Source of the DNA: Amphritea pacifica
GTDB lineage: Bacteria; Pseudomonadota; Gammaproteobacteria; Pseudomonadales; Balneatricaceae
Assembly (NCBI RefSeq): GCF_016924145.1
Contig: NZ_JAFFZO010000011.1
Location: 1 to 64,000, forward strand
Direction of reading: 5' to 3'
DNA: 64,000 nucleotides
Of this stretch, positions 24,735 to 33,082 are shown piece by piece. A model generated the notes under the pieces. That model was not told the origin of the DNA. It did no database searches and worked only from the letters and a program-made list of their open reading frames with translations. The translations under genes and the position numbers were made by a program. Positions within the stretch are counted from its first letter, which is position 1; each line of letters begins with the position of its first letter.

Positions 24735-25418
24735 GTGAAACAGCATATTCTTATTGTTGAAGATGAGACGGGTTTAGCAGAGCTGCTGCGGGATTATCTG
24801 CTGATGGCTGACTATGACGTCGATATCCTCTATGAGGGGGGCAGTGCGGTGGAGTGGGTTCGCCAGCATAATCCGGCGTTGTTGCTGCTGGATCTGATGT
24901 TACCCGGCAAAGATGGTATGGCGATCTGTCGGGAGGTGCGACAGTTTTCCCAGGTTCCTATCATTATGACCACCGCGCGGGTGGAGGAGATCGATCGCCT
25001 GCTAGGACTGGAATTAGGCGCAGACGACTATGTCTGTAAGCCTTACAGTCCGCGGGAGGTGGTCGCGCGGGTGCGCTCGGTGCTGAGGAGAGCCGGAGGG
25101 CAGGTAGCCGGAAGCATGGCGCAATTAACGGGGATAACGCTCGATGAAGACGCGTTTAAAGCAACCGTTAACGGGACTAATCTGGATCTCACGCCGGTTG
25201 AATTCCGGCTTCTTAATACCTTTATGGCGCAGCCCGGACGGGTATTTGCCCGTGGGCATCTGCTGGACAACCTCTACGATGATCAACGGGTTGTCAGTGA
25301 TCGCACCATCGATACCCATATTAAGAACCTGCGCAAGAAACTCGAAGCCCAGCTTCCGGATCAGGAGGTTATCCAGTCGGTATATGGTGTGGGCTATAAG
25401 TTAGAGATTCCGGGATGA
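24735..25418 (+). CDS. baeR: BaeR-like OmpR-family response regulator
   Basis: A 227-residue response regulator: receiver domain 1-115 with phosphoacceptor Asp53 (LLLLDLMLPGKDG) and Lys in CKPYSPREV near 102, then a winged-helix DNA-binding domain 130-225. The stretch EEIDRLLGLELGADDY and the end RTIDTHIKNLRKKLE..VYGVGY follow E. coli BaeR closely. The GTG start at 24735 is preceded by CAGGAAGG at six bases. It is cotranscribed with the kinase gene. No efflux genes (mdtABC, acrD) lie beside it; a DUF1566 gene is convergent, with no gap between the stop codons. Confidence 0.87.
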   Translation: MKQHILIVEDETGLAELLRDYLLMADYDVDILYEGGSAVEWVRQHNPALLLLDLMLPGKDGMAICREVRQFSQVPIIMTTARVEEIDRLLGLELGADDYVCKPYSPREVVARVRSVLRRAGGQVAGSMAQLTGITLDEDAFKATVNGTNLDLTPVEFRLLNTFMAQPGRVFARGHLLDNLYDDQRVVSDRTIDTHIKNLRKKLEAQLPDQEVIQSVYGVGYKLEIPG

Positions 25419-26957
25419 TTACTGCCTTCGTCGCAACATTGGCGGAGGTGGCGGGGCTTCATCTGCAGAGAGATAGCCATCATGGTTTTTGTCATGGACG
25501 TCAAAACGGTCCGGTGGGCCGTCGAACTCCTGTCGGGATACCCGGTTATCGTGATCGTGGTCCAGTCGTTTAACAAAGTGACTGGAAAAATCCTGATCAG
25601 ATAGGGGTGGTGGCTGACGATCGTTTTGCATCTGCCGGGCAGAATCAATACTGGCCTGCACGCTGAAGTTATTCAGATTGATATTATAGGGGTAGCGGTT
25701 TCTGCTGATCTGAGTTGAGGGCTGAGTTTGAGTGGCGCTGCCGCCCCGTACCACCCGGACATAGTTGTATACTCTGACAGCGTCTCCCTGCGGGCCCTGG
25801 CCCATCTCAGCCTGGCCTGTTTTCGGGTCGCTGCGTTGTGCCCCTGCACCGTGGACATCCATAATTTCATTGTGTATCTGGCCCATGGCGCGGCCAAACG
25901 AAATATAAGCTGCATGATCTCCCGGTCGCGGTCCATCCAGATGGGTGGTTGAGGTCCAGTATGCCGGATAATCCCTCTCTCCCTTCTCATTGGTTATCGG
26001 GGTTGATTCAAATAGCGGATCGATCGCCGCGGTGCCGGTACTGTCCGGTGCCCGGTTGTAATCAACAATATATTGCAGCTCTTTGGCATTAGGCAGCCGC
26101 CAGTCGGAATGACCGCCCAGGTTGAGCTGGGCAGCATACTTAAGGGCCTCTTTCCAGGTCATCCCCCTGCCACTATCGGTCTTTGCCCAGGTCAGCCCTG
26201 TGCTGATATCGGTGATGGTGTTGTTACCGTTATCGACAAAGTTGTTGTCACCATACGCCTGGCCCCGAACATAACGAACATAAAAGCGTTTTCGGGGGTG
26301 CTGGGTGCCGGCGGGCTGATAGCCATAACCCTTGATGCGACCATCGGCAAAATTCACTCCAAACAGGGTGTCCATGTTGTCCATGGTGGTTGAGGTGTAG
26401 CGGGTTCGGGTTAACCATTGGGCATCAATATAGCGCTCATCCGCTGCGCCGTAGAGAAAGTCAAAGTAATCGGTATTGATAAACGGTACCGCATTGGCCG
26501 GAATGGTCTCCTCAATACCGGATGTTTTCCGACCGGAGAAACCGGTGTAACCGCGAAAATCGATCAGCGAGTAGAGCTCTTTAATGTTGGGAACCCGCCA
26601 GTCAGTAAAGCCCGCGAGATGCATCTTCCTAGCCTCCTCTTGCGCTTCAGTCAGACTGAGCTTGTGCGAGGAAACAGCTTTTGACCAGATCAGCCCGGTA
26701 TTCAGATCGGTCACTGTACCATCATGATTATCGCTATAAGCCGGAGCATTACCGGCGTATTGCGCATCCTGGCCGAAGAACTCAGTACCCGCTTCAGGGC
26801 ATTGAATCGCGCGGGAGTCATTGTAGCAGCGATTCTGACCGGTATCGGGTATTCGGGTGACAGAGTCCGCCTGGCTCAGAACCGGGAGCAGGGCTGCGAT
26901 CAGGGTCAGTACAGGTCGTGTTGTTCTTTGCGCTATCAATATCATGATGAATATCAT
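25419..26957 (-). CDS. Exported DUF1566 protein with C-terminal EF-hands
   Basis: A 512-residue secreted protein. A hydrophobic signal-like N-terminus ends near LSQA (about residue 30). Two DUF1566 (Lcl C-terminal-type) domains follow, each with a DLNTGLIWSKA or DISTGLTWAKT opening and a GFTDWRVPNIKELYSL or GHSDWRLPNAKELQYI core; Legionella Lcl, a collagen-like adhesin, carries this domain. Residues about 465-500 hold two EF-hand loops (DHDHDNRVSRQEF and DKNHDGYLSADE), pointing to calcium binding outside the cytoplasm. It probably acts at the cell surface or in the periplasm. The true start may be M1 or M5. Convergent with baeR. Confidence 0.78.
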   Translation of the reverse strand: MIFIMILIAQRTTRPVLTLIAALLPVLSQADSVTRIPDTGQNRCYNDSRAIQCPEAGTEFFGQDAQYAGNAPAYSDNHDGTVTDLNTGLIWSKAVSSHKLSLTEAQEEARKMHLAGFTDWRVPNIKELYSLIDFRGYTGFSGRKTSGIEETIPANAVPFINTDYFDFLYGAADERYIDAQWLTRTRYTSTTMDNMDTLFGVNFADGRIKGYGYQPAGTQHPRKRFYVRYVRGQAYGDNNFVDNGNNTITDISTGLTWAKTDSGRGMTWKEALKYAAQLNLGGHSDWRLPNAKELQYIVDYNRAPDSTGTAAIDPLFESTPITNEKGERDYPAYWTSTTHLDGPRPGDHAAYISFGRAMGQIHNEIMDVHGAGAQRSDPKTGQAEMGQGPQGDAVRVYNYVRVVRGGSATQTQPSTQISRNRYPYNINLNNFSVQASIDSARQMQNDRQPPPLSDQDFSSHFVKRLDHDHDNRVSRQEFDGPPDRFDVHDKNHDGYLSADEAPPPPPMLRRRQ

Positions 26958-27012
26958 TCTTGTTTTAAATCAGAGAAAGTATTTTATAGGGTTAGCAGGC
27001 TGTTATGCCAGA

Positions 27013-27441
27013 TCAACCGGCATAGCCACCGCTCCAGATAATATCCTCTTTGCGACGTCCCTGCTGTTGCCGTCGGTCAGGGTGCCCGGGAGCAAAGCGT
27101 ATCTCCGTCCTGCGGTCTTCACGGACTCTGCGCTCGCCAGTCCTGCGGTTGTGAATCAGTTTGATGTCACAAAGGCAGGTGGTTTTGTCACAGGCGGCCA
27201 GAGGGAGGCGAACCTGATCCTGCAGGCTGAATGTAATCTTGCTCAGGGCGTGCGCAGCCATGCAGCAATCTGCTTCCGGAATCAGTAGCTTGCCGCGAAA
27301 CGCTGTTGTTTTTTCCGCTTTCTGAGGCATGTTCAGGGCGGTCGGCCGGCTCTGGGGCGCATTGGCGCTGGCTTTTACACGGTAGAGAATGGTCAGGGTA
27401 ATGAGCGCCAGGGCGCAGATGATAATAAGCGAATATGCCAT
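27013..27441 (-). CDS. Hypothetical membrane-anchored protein with Arg-rich tail
   Basis: A 142-residue protein with one N-terminal membrane segment (residues 3-20) and a soluble remainder. The middle contains four clustered Cys (DCCMAAHAL and CDKTTCLCD). The tail has the repeated basic pattern NRRTGERRVREDRR followed by DRRQQQGRRKED, resembling Arg-rich linkers found next to PilZ domains in this group, though no PilZ domain is present. It lies between the DUF1566 gene and rnt, both also minus strand but 55 and 170 bases away. Function unknown. Confidence 0.55.
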   Translation of the reverse strand: MAYSLIIICALALITLTILYRVKASANAPQSRPTALNMPQKAEKTTAFRGKLLIPEADCCMAAHALSKITFSLQDQVRLPLAACDKTTCLCDIKLIHNRRTGERRVREDRRTEIRFAPGHPDRRQQQGRRKEDIIWSGGYAG

Positions 27442-27611
27442 AGTCGGTTCCCCTCTGAATCGAAAGCGAGTGAATTTCGTAAGCTTCGGGAAAAGTTTAA
27501 GCGGACAAAGTGGAGCGAATATGGGGGAAAAAAGGAGAAAATGTGAAGATGAGAGGCTCAGGCAAAAGGAGCTTCAGGCTGGGGGTGATACACACAGCCT
27601 GAAGCGGTCTG

Positions 27612-28268
27612 TTATTCCTGTTCGTAGATATCGTTGACCATCTGCCAGCCGCCCAGCTCTTTCCAACGGTTGACGATAGTGCAGAACAGTTCTGCGGTTT
27701 TCGTTGTGTCATAGAGTGCCGAGTGAGCCTGATGACCATCGAAATCAATCCCGGCCAGATCACAGGCCCGGGCCAGAACCGTATGGCCCACCGCTAATCC
27801 CGCCAGGGTGGCAGTGTCAAAGGTTGAGAAGGGGTGAAAAGGGTTGCGCTTGATATCGCAGCGGTTGACGGCGGCGCTAACAAAACCGTGATCGAAAGAG
27901 GCGTTGTGGCCAACCAGTATAGCGCGTTTGCAGTTATGCGATTTTACCGCTTTACGGATGGGCTTGAAGATTTTTTCCAGCGCTTCCTCTTCAGGGATCG
28001 CGCCCCTCAGTGGGTTAAAGGGGTCGATGCCGGTAAAGTCGAGGGCCGATTTCTCAAGATTGGCTCCCTCAAAAGGCTCGACGTTGAATTCATAGCTCTG
28101 ATCGATCATCAGATTGCCGTCATCGTCCATGGTCAGCGTGACGGCTGCGATCTCCAGTAAAGCGTCTGTCTGAGCATTAAAGCCGGCGGTTTCCACGTCG
28201 ATCACAACGGGAAGATAGCCCCGGAAACGGTTTGACATCGGGTGCTGGTACTGAGCGCTTCTGTTCAA
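27612..28268 (-). CDS. rnt: Ribonuclease T
   Basis: A 218-residue DEDDh-type 3'-5' exoribonuclease that trims tRNA and other stable RNA 3' ends and removes the terminal CCA AMP. The catalytic residues appear as VIDVETAGF (Exo I, Asp23/Glu25), [10 protein letters not shown] (Exo II) and the [14 protein letters not shown] end (Exo III His/Asp). The N-terminal [13 protein letters not shown] matches Pseudomonas and E. coli RNase T. It is divergent from motY. In Pseudomonas pyrC stands between rnt and motY; here it is missing. Confidence 0.94.
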   Translation of the reverse strand: MNRSAQYQHPMSNRFRGYLPVVIDVETAGFNAQTDALLEIAAVTLTMDDDGNLMIDQSYEFNVEPFEGANLEKSALDFTGIDPFNPLRGAIPEEEALEKIFKPIRKAVKSHNCKRAILVGHNASFDHGFVSAAVNRCDIKRNPFHPFSTFDTATLAGLAVGHTVLARACDLAGIDFDGHQAHSALYDTTKTAELFCTIVNRWKELGGWQMVNDIYEQE

Positions 28269-28470
28269 TGCATATCCTTAATGGCTGATTCAGACAGCCA
28301 GATTTGTAATTAACCGGGCTTAAGTGTAAAGAGTTGCTCTGGTTTTCACAAATAACTCTGTACGGTTTCTGTGTGAGACTGGCAACGTGGTAGAATCTAA
28401 AGGTTTTCTGGCCTGTGCCGATACAGGGAGACTGGCACGCTCCTCAATTTTACTTGGATTCCGGTCGTTT

Positions 28471-29319
28471 ATGCGTATCGTTGTACTGTTGCTTTTATTA
28501 ACTGTTTCGATTCCGGGCTTCGCGGTAGGCTATTCAGCATCCATTGAACAATCCCGCTGGGATCTGGAAGCGTCAAAATTCAGTTGTCGCCTGTCCCAGA
28601 AGATCCCGCTGTTTGGTGAGGGGGAGTTTAATCAGGAAGCCGGAGAGACGGTGCGTTTTACCCTCAAGCCACTGCAGGGGCATGGTCTGAAAGGGCAGGT
28701 ACAGATAATGGAAGGGGCTTCGCCATGGCAACCGGGTATTGCTACCCGCGAGATTGGGCAGGTTAAGTTTGCCGCCGATGGTACTATCCCGGTACCGACC
28801 AGTTATTCTCAACAGATGCTGGCGAGTTTGTTTCGCGGACGGATGCCGACCTTTCTGGCGCAGAACTGGGCGGAAACCGGAGAAACGGTGCGTATCGGTC
28901 TCTCTGCGGCTAACTTTCCGCCGGCTTACCAGGCCTATGCTGACTGCATCTCCGACCTGCTGCCGGTGAATTACCGGCAGATCGCCAGAACGGCTGTTCT
29001 GTTCCCCTCTGCTCAGTGGCAGTTGTCGGACTCCACCAAAGCGCGTCTTGATCTGATTGCGATCTACGTCAACAACGATGATTCAGTGAAGTCGATCTAT
29101 GTTGACGGTCACTCCGATTCACAGGGGCGCCGGTTGGCTAACCGGGATCTGTCGAAGAAACGGGCGGAAGCGGTGACCGCTTATCTGGAGAAGAAGGGTG
29201 TCAGCCCTGAGCGAATAACCACCCGCTATCATGGTGAACGTTACCCTGTGGCACAGAAAAATGATCGCCTGACCCGTGAGCGTAGTCGCCGGGTAACTAT
29301 CCGTTTAGACCGTAATTAA
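28471..29319 (+). CDS. motY: Flagellar T-ring protein MotY
   Basis: A 282-residue exported protein resembling MotY, part of the periplasmic T ring needed to hold flagellar stators in Vibrio and Pseudomonas. Signal peptide at 1-20 (MRIVVLLLLLTVSIPGFAVG). The N-terminal domain has the MotY features SRWDLEASKFSCRLSQKIP and ADCISDLLP. The C-terminal OmpA-like peptidoglycan-binding domain (about 165-280) shows VDGHSDSQGRRLANRDLSKKRA and the final RSRRVTIRL. I start at the ATG at 28471 where the signal peptide begins. Its presence implies a polar flagellum; other flagellar genes are elsewhere. Confidence 0.87.
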   Translation: MRIVVLLLLLTVSIPGFAVGYSASIEQSRWDLEASKFSCRLSQKIPLFGEGEFNQEAGETVRFTLKPLQGHGLKGQVQIMEGASPWQPGIATREIGQVKFAADGTIPVPTSYSQQMLASLFRGRMPTFLAQNWAETGETVRIGLSAANFPPAYQAYADCISDLLPVNYRQIARTAVLFPSAQWQLSDSTKARLDLIAIYVNNDDSVKSIYVDGHSDSQGRRLANRDLSKKRAEAVTAYLEKKGVSPERITTRYHGERYPVAQKNDRLTRERSRRVTIRLDRN

Positions 29320-29412
29320 CCCTGACCGCTACAGAGTGAGGGTAGCGTTTACCCCCCTGTTACTCTGGCGTAATCGTGATACAATTGCGCCCTTTCCTAT
29401 TTTAGGTATCCG

Positions 29413-29435
29413 GTAGAGACTATGGTGCTCTCTAC
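29413..29435 (+). promoter_or_regulatory. Hairpin in the argG leader
   Basis: GTAGAGA and TCTCTAC form a perfect 7-base inverted repeat around CTATGGTGC, 29 bases before the argG start. A TACAAT hexamer about 35 bases upstream could be the promoter -10. There is no T-run after the hairpin, so it is either an operator or an RNA stability element. Confidence 0.35.
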
Positions 29436-29463
29436 GGGCTGATTTTGCGTTTGGAGCCTCTCT

Positions 29464-30690
29464 ATGTCCGACATTAAAAAGGTTGTGCTGGCCTATTCCG
29501 GCGGCCTTGATACATCTGTAATCGTGCGTTGGTTACAGGAAACTTATAATTGTGAAGTGGTAACCTTTACGGCTGACCTGGGTCAGGGTGAAGAGGTTGA
29601 ACCGGCTCGTGCCAAAGCCGAAGCGCTGGGCGTCAAAGAGATCTACATCGAAGATCTGCGCGAAGAGTTTGTGCGTGATTTCGTTTTTCCGATGTTCCGT
29701 GCCAATACTATTTATGAAGGTGAGTACCTGCTGGGTACCTCTATCGCCCGTCCGCTGATCGCTAAACGTCTGATCGAAATCGCCAATGAAACCGGTGCTG
29801 ATGCGATCTCCCACGGTGCAACCGGTAAAGGTAATGATCAGGTGCGGTTTGAGCTGGGGGCATATGCCCTGAAACCAGGCGTGAAGGTTATTGCGCCATG
29901 GCGTGAGTGGGATCTGACTTCCCGCGAAACCCTGATGAACTACTGTAAAGAGCACAATATCCCGGTTGATTTCTCCAGCAATAAGAAGAAATCTCCCTAC
30001 TCTATGGATGCCAACCTGCTGCACATCTCCTATGAGGGTGACATTCTGGAAGACCCATGGGCTGAAGCTGAAGCCGATATGTGGCGCTGGTCTGTTTCCC
30101 CAGAGGAAGCACCGGATCAGCCAACCTATCTGGAGCTGACCTACGAGAAGGGTGATATCGTTGCTATCGATGGCAAGCCGATGAGCCCGGCAACCGTGCT
30201 TGAATACCTGAACAAGGTGGGTGGCGAAAACGGCGTGGGCCGTCTGGATATCGTTGAAAACCGTTTTGTTGGTATGAAGTCCCGTGGTTGTTATGAAACC
30301 CCGGGGGGCACGATTATGCTGCGGGCGCACCGGGCGATCGAATCGATTACTCTGGACCGTGAAGTTGCCCATCTGAAAGATGAGCTGATGCCCCGTTATG
30401 CCAAGACTATCTACAACGGCTTCTGGTGGTCAGAAGAGCGGAAAATGATGCAGCAGATGATTGACTTCTCGCAGCGTAATGTAAACGGTGATGTTCGCCT
30501 TAAACTTTACAAAGGCAATGTTATTGTTGTTGGTCGTCGTTCCGAAAACAGTCTTTTCGACGAGAGTATTGCAACTTTTGAGGATGATGCAGGCTCTTAC
30601 GATCAGAAAGATGCGGCTGGTTTTATTAAGCTGAATGCGCTGCGTATGCGTATTGCGGCCAGTAAAGGACGTGATCTGCTCAACGGTTGA
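29464..30690 (+). CDS. argG: Argininosuccinate synthase
   Basis: A 408-residue cytosolic enzyme joining citrulline and aspartate with ATP, the penultimate arginine step. The pyrophosphatase-type ATP loop AYSGGLDTS is at residues 9-17. Citrulline/aspartate contacts lie in [15 protein letters not shown] near 119-133 and [10 protein letters not shown] near 178-188. Length is that of the short bacterial type (about 400). Codon usage is strongly biased. It follows motY as in Pseudomonas and ends at a strong terminator. Confidence 0.96.
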   Translation: MSDIKKVVLAYSGGLDTSVIVRWLQETYNCEVVTFTADLGQGEEVEPARAKAEALGVKEIYIEDLREEFVRDFVFPMFRANTIYEGEYLLGTSIARPLIAKRLIEIANETGADAISHGATGKGNDQVRFELGAYALKPGVKVIAPWREWDLTSRETLMNYCKEHNIPVDFSSNKKKSPYSMDANLLHISYEGDILEDPWAEAEADMWRWSVSPEEAPDQPTYLELTYEKGDIVAIDGKPMSPATVLEYLNKVGGENGVGRLDIVENRFVGMKSRGCYETPGGTIMLRAHRAIESITLDREVAHLKDELMPRYAKTIYNGFWWSEERKMMQQMIDFSQRNVNGDVRLKLYKGNVIVVGRRSENSLFDESIATFEDDAGSYDQKDAAGFIKLNALRMRIAASKGRDLLNG

Positions 30691-30703
30691 TTCTGAAAAC
30701 TGT

Positions 30704-30740
30704 AAAAAGCCCCGGTATGTACCCATATCGGGGCTTTTTT
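30704..30740 (+). terminator. Rho-independent terminator after argG
   Basis: AAAAAGCCCCG and CGGGGCTTTTT form an 11-base stem with a 14-base loop, followed by a T-run. It closes argG. Confidence 0.92.
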
Positions 30741-30811
30741 GTCTCTGGAGTGCTTTGATAATTATCTGATTTATATGATACTTTGAAAAATTCCATTCTG
30801 ATGTAGGGCCT

Positions 30812-32410
30812 ATGGAAATCAGCTACTCGGATAAAAAAGTTCTGATTGTTGATAACCGCCTGGAAGATCTTGCTGAACTCAAGATAATCCTGGGGAGCAT
30901 GGGCGTGGCTGACATTCAGGTCGCCTCATCTGTAAATATGGCTTTGGTACTGTTGCGTGAGATGCACTATGACATCTGCTTTGTTCTGTTTGATCTGGGT
31001 AAGAATCATAAGAACGGCCTGCAGCTGATTCAGGAAGCCTCGGCGGAAGGGATTCGCCAGTTTTCCACAGTTTTTTCCCTGATCGTAGACCCCGAGCGCT
31101 CTAAGTTGCTGTTCGGTTCCCTCGATAATTCGCCTGATACCTATATATCCAAGCCCTATTCCGAGCCCAAAGTGCGTGTTCGCTTAGAAAAGATTATGCG
31201 GGTTAAACAGGTGATACAGCCCCTGGATGAGTTACTGGATCAGGGAGAGCTACAAAAGGCTCTGTTGATGTGCGACAAACTGAGTCAGAGTTACCCAGCG
31301 CTAAAGCTGTATATTCATCGGATTCGGGGCATCATTCTGCTTGAAGAGGGTGCTTATAGCAAAGCGGAAAAGTTGTTTGAGTCTATTGTGGCGCAACGTG
31401 TTCAGCCCTGGGCCCGGGTCGGGCAGGGGGTAGCGCTATGTCACTTGGGGGATTATCTGAATGCCCGCCAGATTCTGCAACAGGTGATTGATGAGTCCTA
31501 CTTTTGCGTCGAGGCCTATACCTGGCTGGCACGCACCTACCGCGCCCTTGGTGAGCGGGGGGAAGCGATCAGTTTGTTGCGTAAAGCGGTGATGCTGCAA
31601 CCCACGGTTCCCGAACTGCAGGGAGCGCTGGGTAGTCTTGCCGCCCAGAATCAGGAATGGAATATTGCCGTGGAGGCCTACAGCAATGCGATTCGTCATG
31701 CCCGGCAAAGTTGTTTTCAGTCGGATGACTATTACTTCAGTCTGGTGTCCGCACTACTGGCCCGCAGTAGTTTTGACCGGGATGTAGAGGAGTATGCTAT
31801 TCGCACCCTTGAAGATGCTGTATTGGCGTTTCCCGGTGAGCCTATCGTGCAGTTTAAGTCGCGCCTGATGGTTGCCCAGGTCTACCGTCGGGCGGGTGCT
31901 CAGGGACGAGCGAATCTGGCAGCCCGTAATGCTTTTGATCTGTTCTGCGAGCTTGAACTGACCGAGCAGGCTGAGTGGGTGGAGCCCTTTCTTGAGGGGA
32001 TGGAGGGCACCTCTATGGAAACAGAAGCGCAGACGATGAAGCAACATGTTAACCGTGACAGTGCCGCCCTGGAGTGGGGGAAGCTGAATATTCAGGGGAT
32101 GCTGTGCTACCGAAAGAAAGACTACCAGAAAGCACTCAGTTTCTTTGTCCAGGCGGATAGCATTCTGCCCAATAATCCAAGCCTGACTCTGAATCTGGTG
32201 CAGGCTGCGCTTGAGCAGGCCCGCCATCCCGGAAATCAACGGGACGAGCTGTTGCTGCAGTGTGATAATGCGCTCTACAGTATCAACTATGGCGCCCTGG
32301 GCTTGCGTCAGCAGAAACGTTATCTGTCGTTGTCAGATCGCTGTGCCGATATGGTCAGGTCGATGGCGGAAGTTAAACGCGAAATTCAAGAGGGGGCTGA
32401 CGCGTCCTGA
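30812..32410 (+). CDS. Receiver-domain protein with TPR repeats
   Basis: A 532-residue cytosolic protein. The N-terminal receiver domain (8-130) has VLIVDN at its acidic pocket, the likely phosphoacceptor Asp in CFVLFDLGKN near 64, and Lys in YISKPYS near 116. Tetratricopeptide-like repeats cover about 145-320 (for example CHLGDYLNARQILQQVIDE and GERGEAISLLRKAVMLQP), with a further one near 430. Pseudomonas-type genomes carry similar receiver-TPR proteins with no known output. There is no kinase neighbour, so the partner is unknown. It probably works by phosphorylation-dependent protein binding. Confidence 0.82.
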   Translation: MEISYSDKKVLIVDNRLEDLAELKIILGSMGVADIQVASSVNMALVLLREMHYDICFVLFDLGKNHKNGLQLIQEASAEGIRQFSTVFSLIVDPERSKLLFGSLDNSPDTYISKPYSEPKVRVRLEKIMRVKQVIQPLDELLDQGELQKALLMCDKLSQSYPALKLYIHRIRGIILLEEGAYSKAEKLFESIVAQRVQPWARVGQGVALCHLGDYLNARQILQQVIDESYFCVEAYTWLARTYRALGERGEAISLLRKAVMLQPTVPELQGALGSLAAQNQEWNIAVEAYSNAIRHARQSCFQSDDYYFSLVSALLARSSFDRDVEEYAIRTLEDAVLAFPGEPIVQFKSRLMVAQVYRRAGAQGRANLAARNAFDLFCELELTEQAEWVEPFLEGMEGTSMETEAQTMKQHVNRDSAALEWGKLNIQGMLCYRKKDYQKALSFFVQADSILPNNPSLTLNLVQAALEQARHPGNQRDELLLQCDNALYSINYGALGLRQQKRYLSLSDRCADMVRSMAEVKREIQEGADAS

Positions 32411-32456
32411 GAGCTGCCTGGTCCCCGTCTGTTTCAGCCGTCCGGCTATTTATACT

Positions 32457-32819
32457 TCAGAATAAGATGGTGTCGTCGTCACCGAGAATGGAGTTTTCTA
32501 TGACCGGCTTATCATTGTCATCGACGTGGTAAGCGGAACGGGCCAGTTTACGCGTCAGTAGCTTCTGTTGTGCTGCCTCTGGCAGGTCGGTGAACAGAAT
32601 GGTTTGTTTTGATATCAGCAGGTCGATCAGATCTTCAATGATACGGCTGACTTCTAAGTCAGACTTCTCGAGCAGTTCTTGCGGGCTTTCGGTTTCATTA
32701 TTGCTGGAAAGGAAACTGATTACATCCGGGTCGGTAATGTCCGCTACCGTTGAGTTCTCAACAGGGTGTGCTGACAGAGAGGTGATCTGTCCCTGTTCAT
32801 TTCTGACTGCATAAAGCAT
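32457..32819 (-). CDS. Conserved hypothetical protein (often mislabelled tryptophan synthase beta)
   Basis: A 120-residue soluble acidic protein. The pattern MLYAVRNEQGQI at the start and a central helix SRIIEDLIDLLISKQTI, then FTDLPEAAQQKLLTRKLAR, matches a small protein that is widespread in Pseudomonas-like genomes and is sometimes wrongly named tryptophan synthase subunit beta. It bears no resemblance to TrpB. No catalytic motif, membrane segment or signal is visible. It is convergent with the receiver-TPR gene and divergent from the mevalonate operon. Confidence 0.72.
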   Translation of the reverse strand: MLYAVRNEQGQITSLSAHPVENSTVADITDPDVISFLSSNNETESPQELLEKSDLEVSRIIEDLIDLLISKQTILFTDLPEAAQQKLLTRKLARSAYHVDDNDKPVIENSILGDDDTILF

Positions 32820-32901
32820 AGGCCCGGGTTCCGCTGGTCTGATAGATGAAATTACGCTAAGTATGGCGGGCCTTATTTCATCGGGTCAAGTCCGTGCTGG
32901 C

Positions 32902-32917
32902 AATTTGGGTACAAATT
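32902..32917. promoter_or_regulatory. Palindrome upstream of the mevalonate promoter
   Basis: AATTTG-GGTA-CAAATT is a perfect 6-base inverted repeat about 45 bases upstream of the proposed -35 element. It is a candidate operator for the mevalonate operon or for the divergent small gene; the factor is unknown. Confidence 0.35.
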
Positions 32918-32961
32918 CGCGGCTGACCTGCGTCATGACCCAGGGGCGCGCCAGTGGTCCT

Positions 32962-32990
32962 TTGATTGCATAATGGGGAGGGGCTATATA
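32962..32990 (+). promoter_or_regulatory. Sigma-70-like promoter of the mevalonate operon
   Basis: TTGATT at 32962-32967 and TATATA at 32985-32990 are 17 bases apart, close to consensus in sequence and spacing. Transcription would begin near 32997, giving a leader of about 85 bases that contains the hairpin at 33018-33066. A TGGGGA/TCCCCA inverted repeat (32974-32999) overlaps the promoter. Confidence 0.5.
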
Positions 32991-33017
32991 AAATCCCCAC
33001 ACTAAACGAGCTTCCTG

Positions 33018-33066
33018 AAGGGTTGCAGTGCAGGTCATACTCATATGATTGCAGCAGCCCTTTTTT
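33018..33066 (+). terminator. Terminator-like hairpin in the mvaA leader (possible attenuator)
   Basis: AAGGGTTGC pairs with GCAGCCCTT (9 pairs including one G-U), then after a 2-base bulge TGCA pairs with TGCA, and GTCAT pairs with ATGAT around a 6-base loop, giving about 18 pairs. TTTTTT follows directly at 33061-33066. The structure ends 16 bases before the mvaA start, so transcripts from the promoter at 32962 must read through it. It is either an attenuator or the end of a short RNA. Confidence 0.7.
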
Positions 33067-33082
33067 ATTGTACCGAGAGATT

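Noticed and set aside
26935-26962. Fur-box-like sequence at the DUF1566 gene start
   Set aside because: Only part of the consensus matches and it overlaps the coding start; the protein has no iron link.
32457-32819. Tryptophan synthase beta subunit
   Set aside because: The protein is only 120 residues and has no TrpB motifs; the name is a known mislabel for this small family.
32966-33082. Upstream extension of the HMG-CoA reductase frame
   Set aside because: It would translate the promoter and terminator hairpin; the residues are unlike any reductase and a ribosome site exists at 33083.
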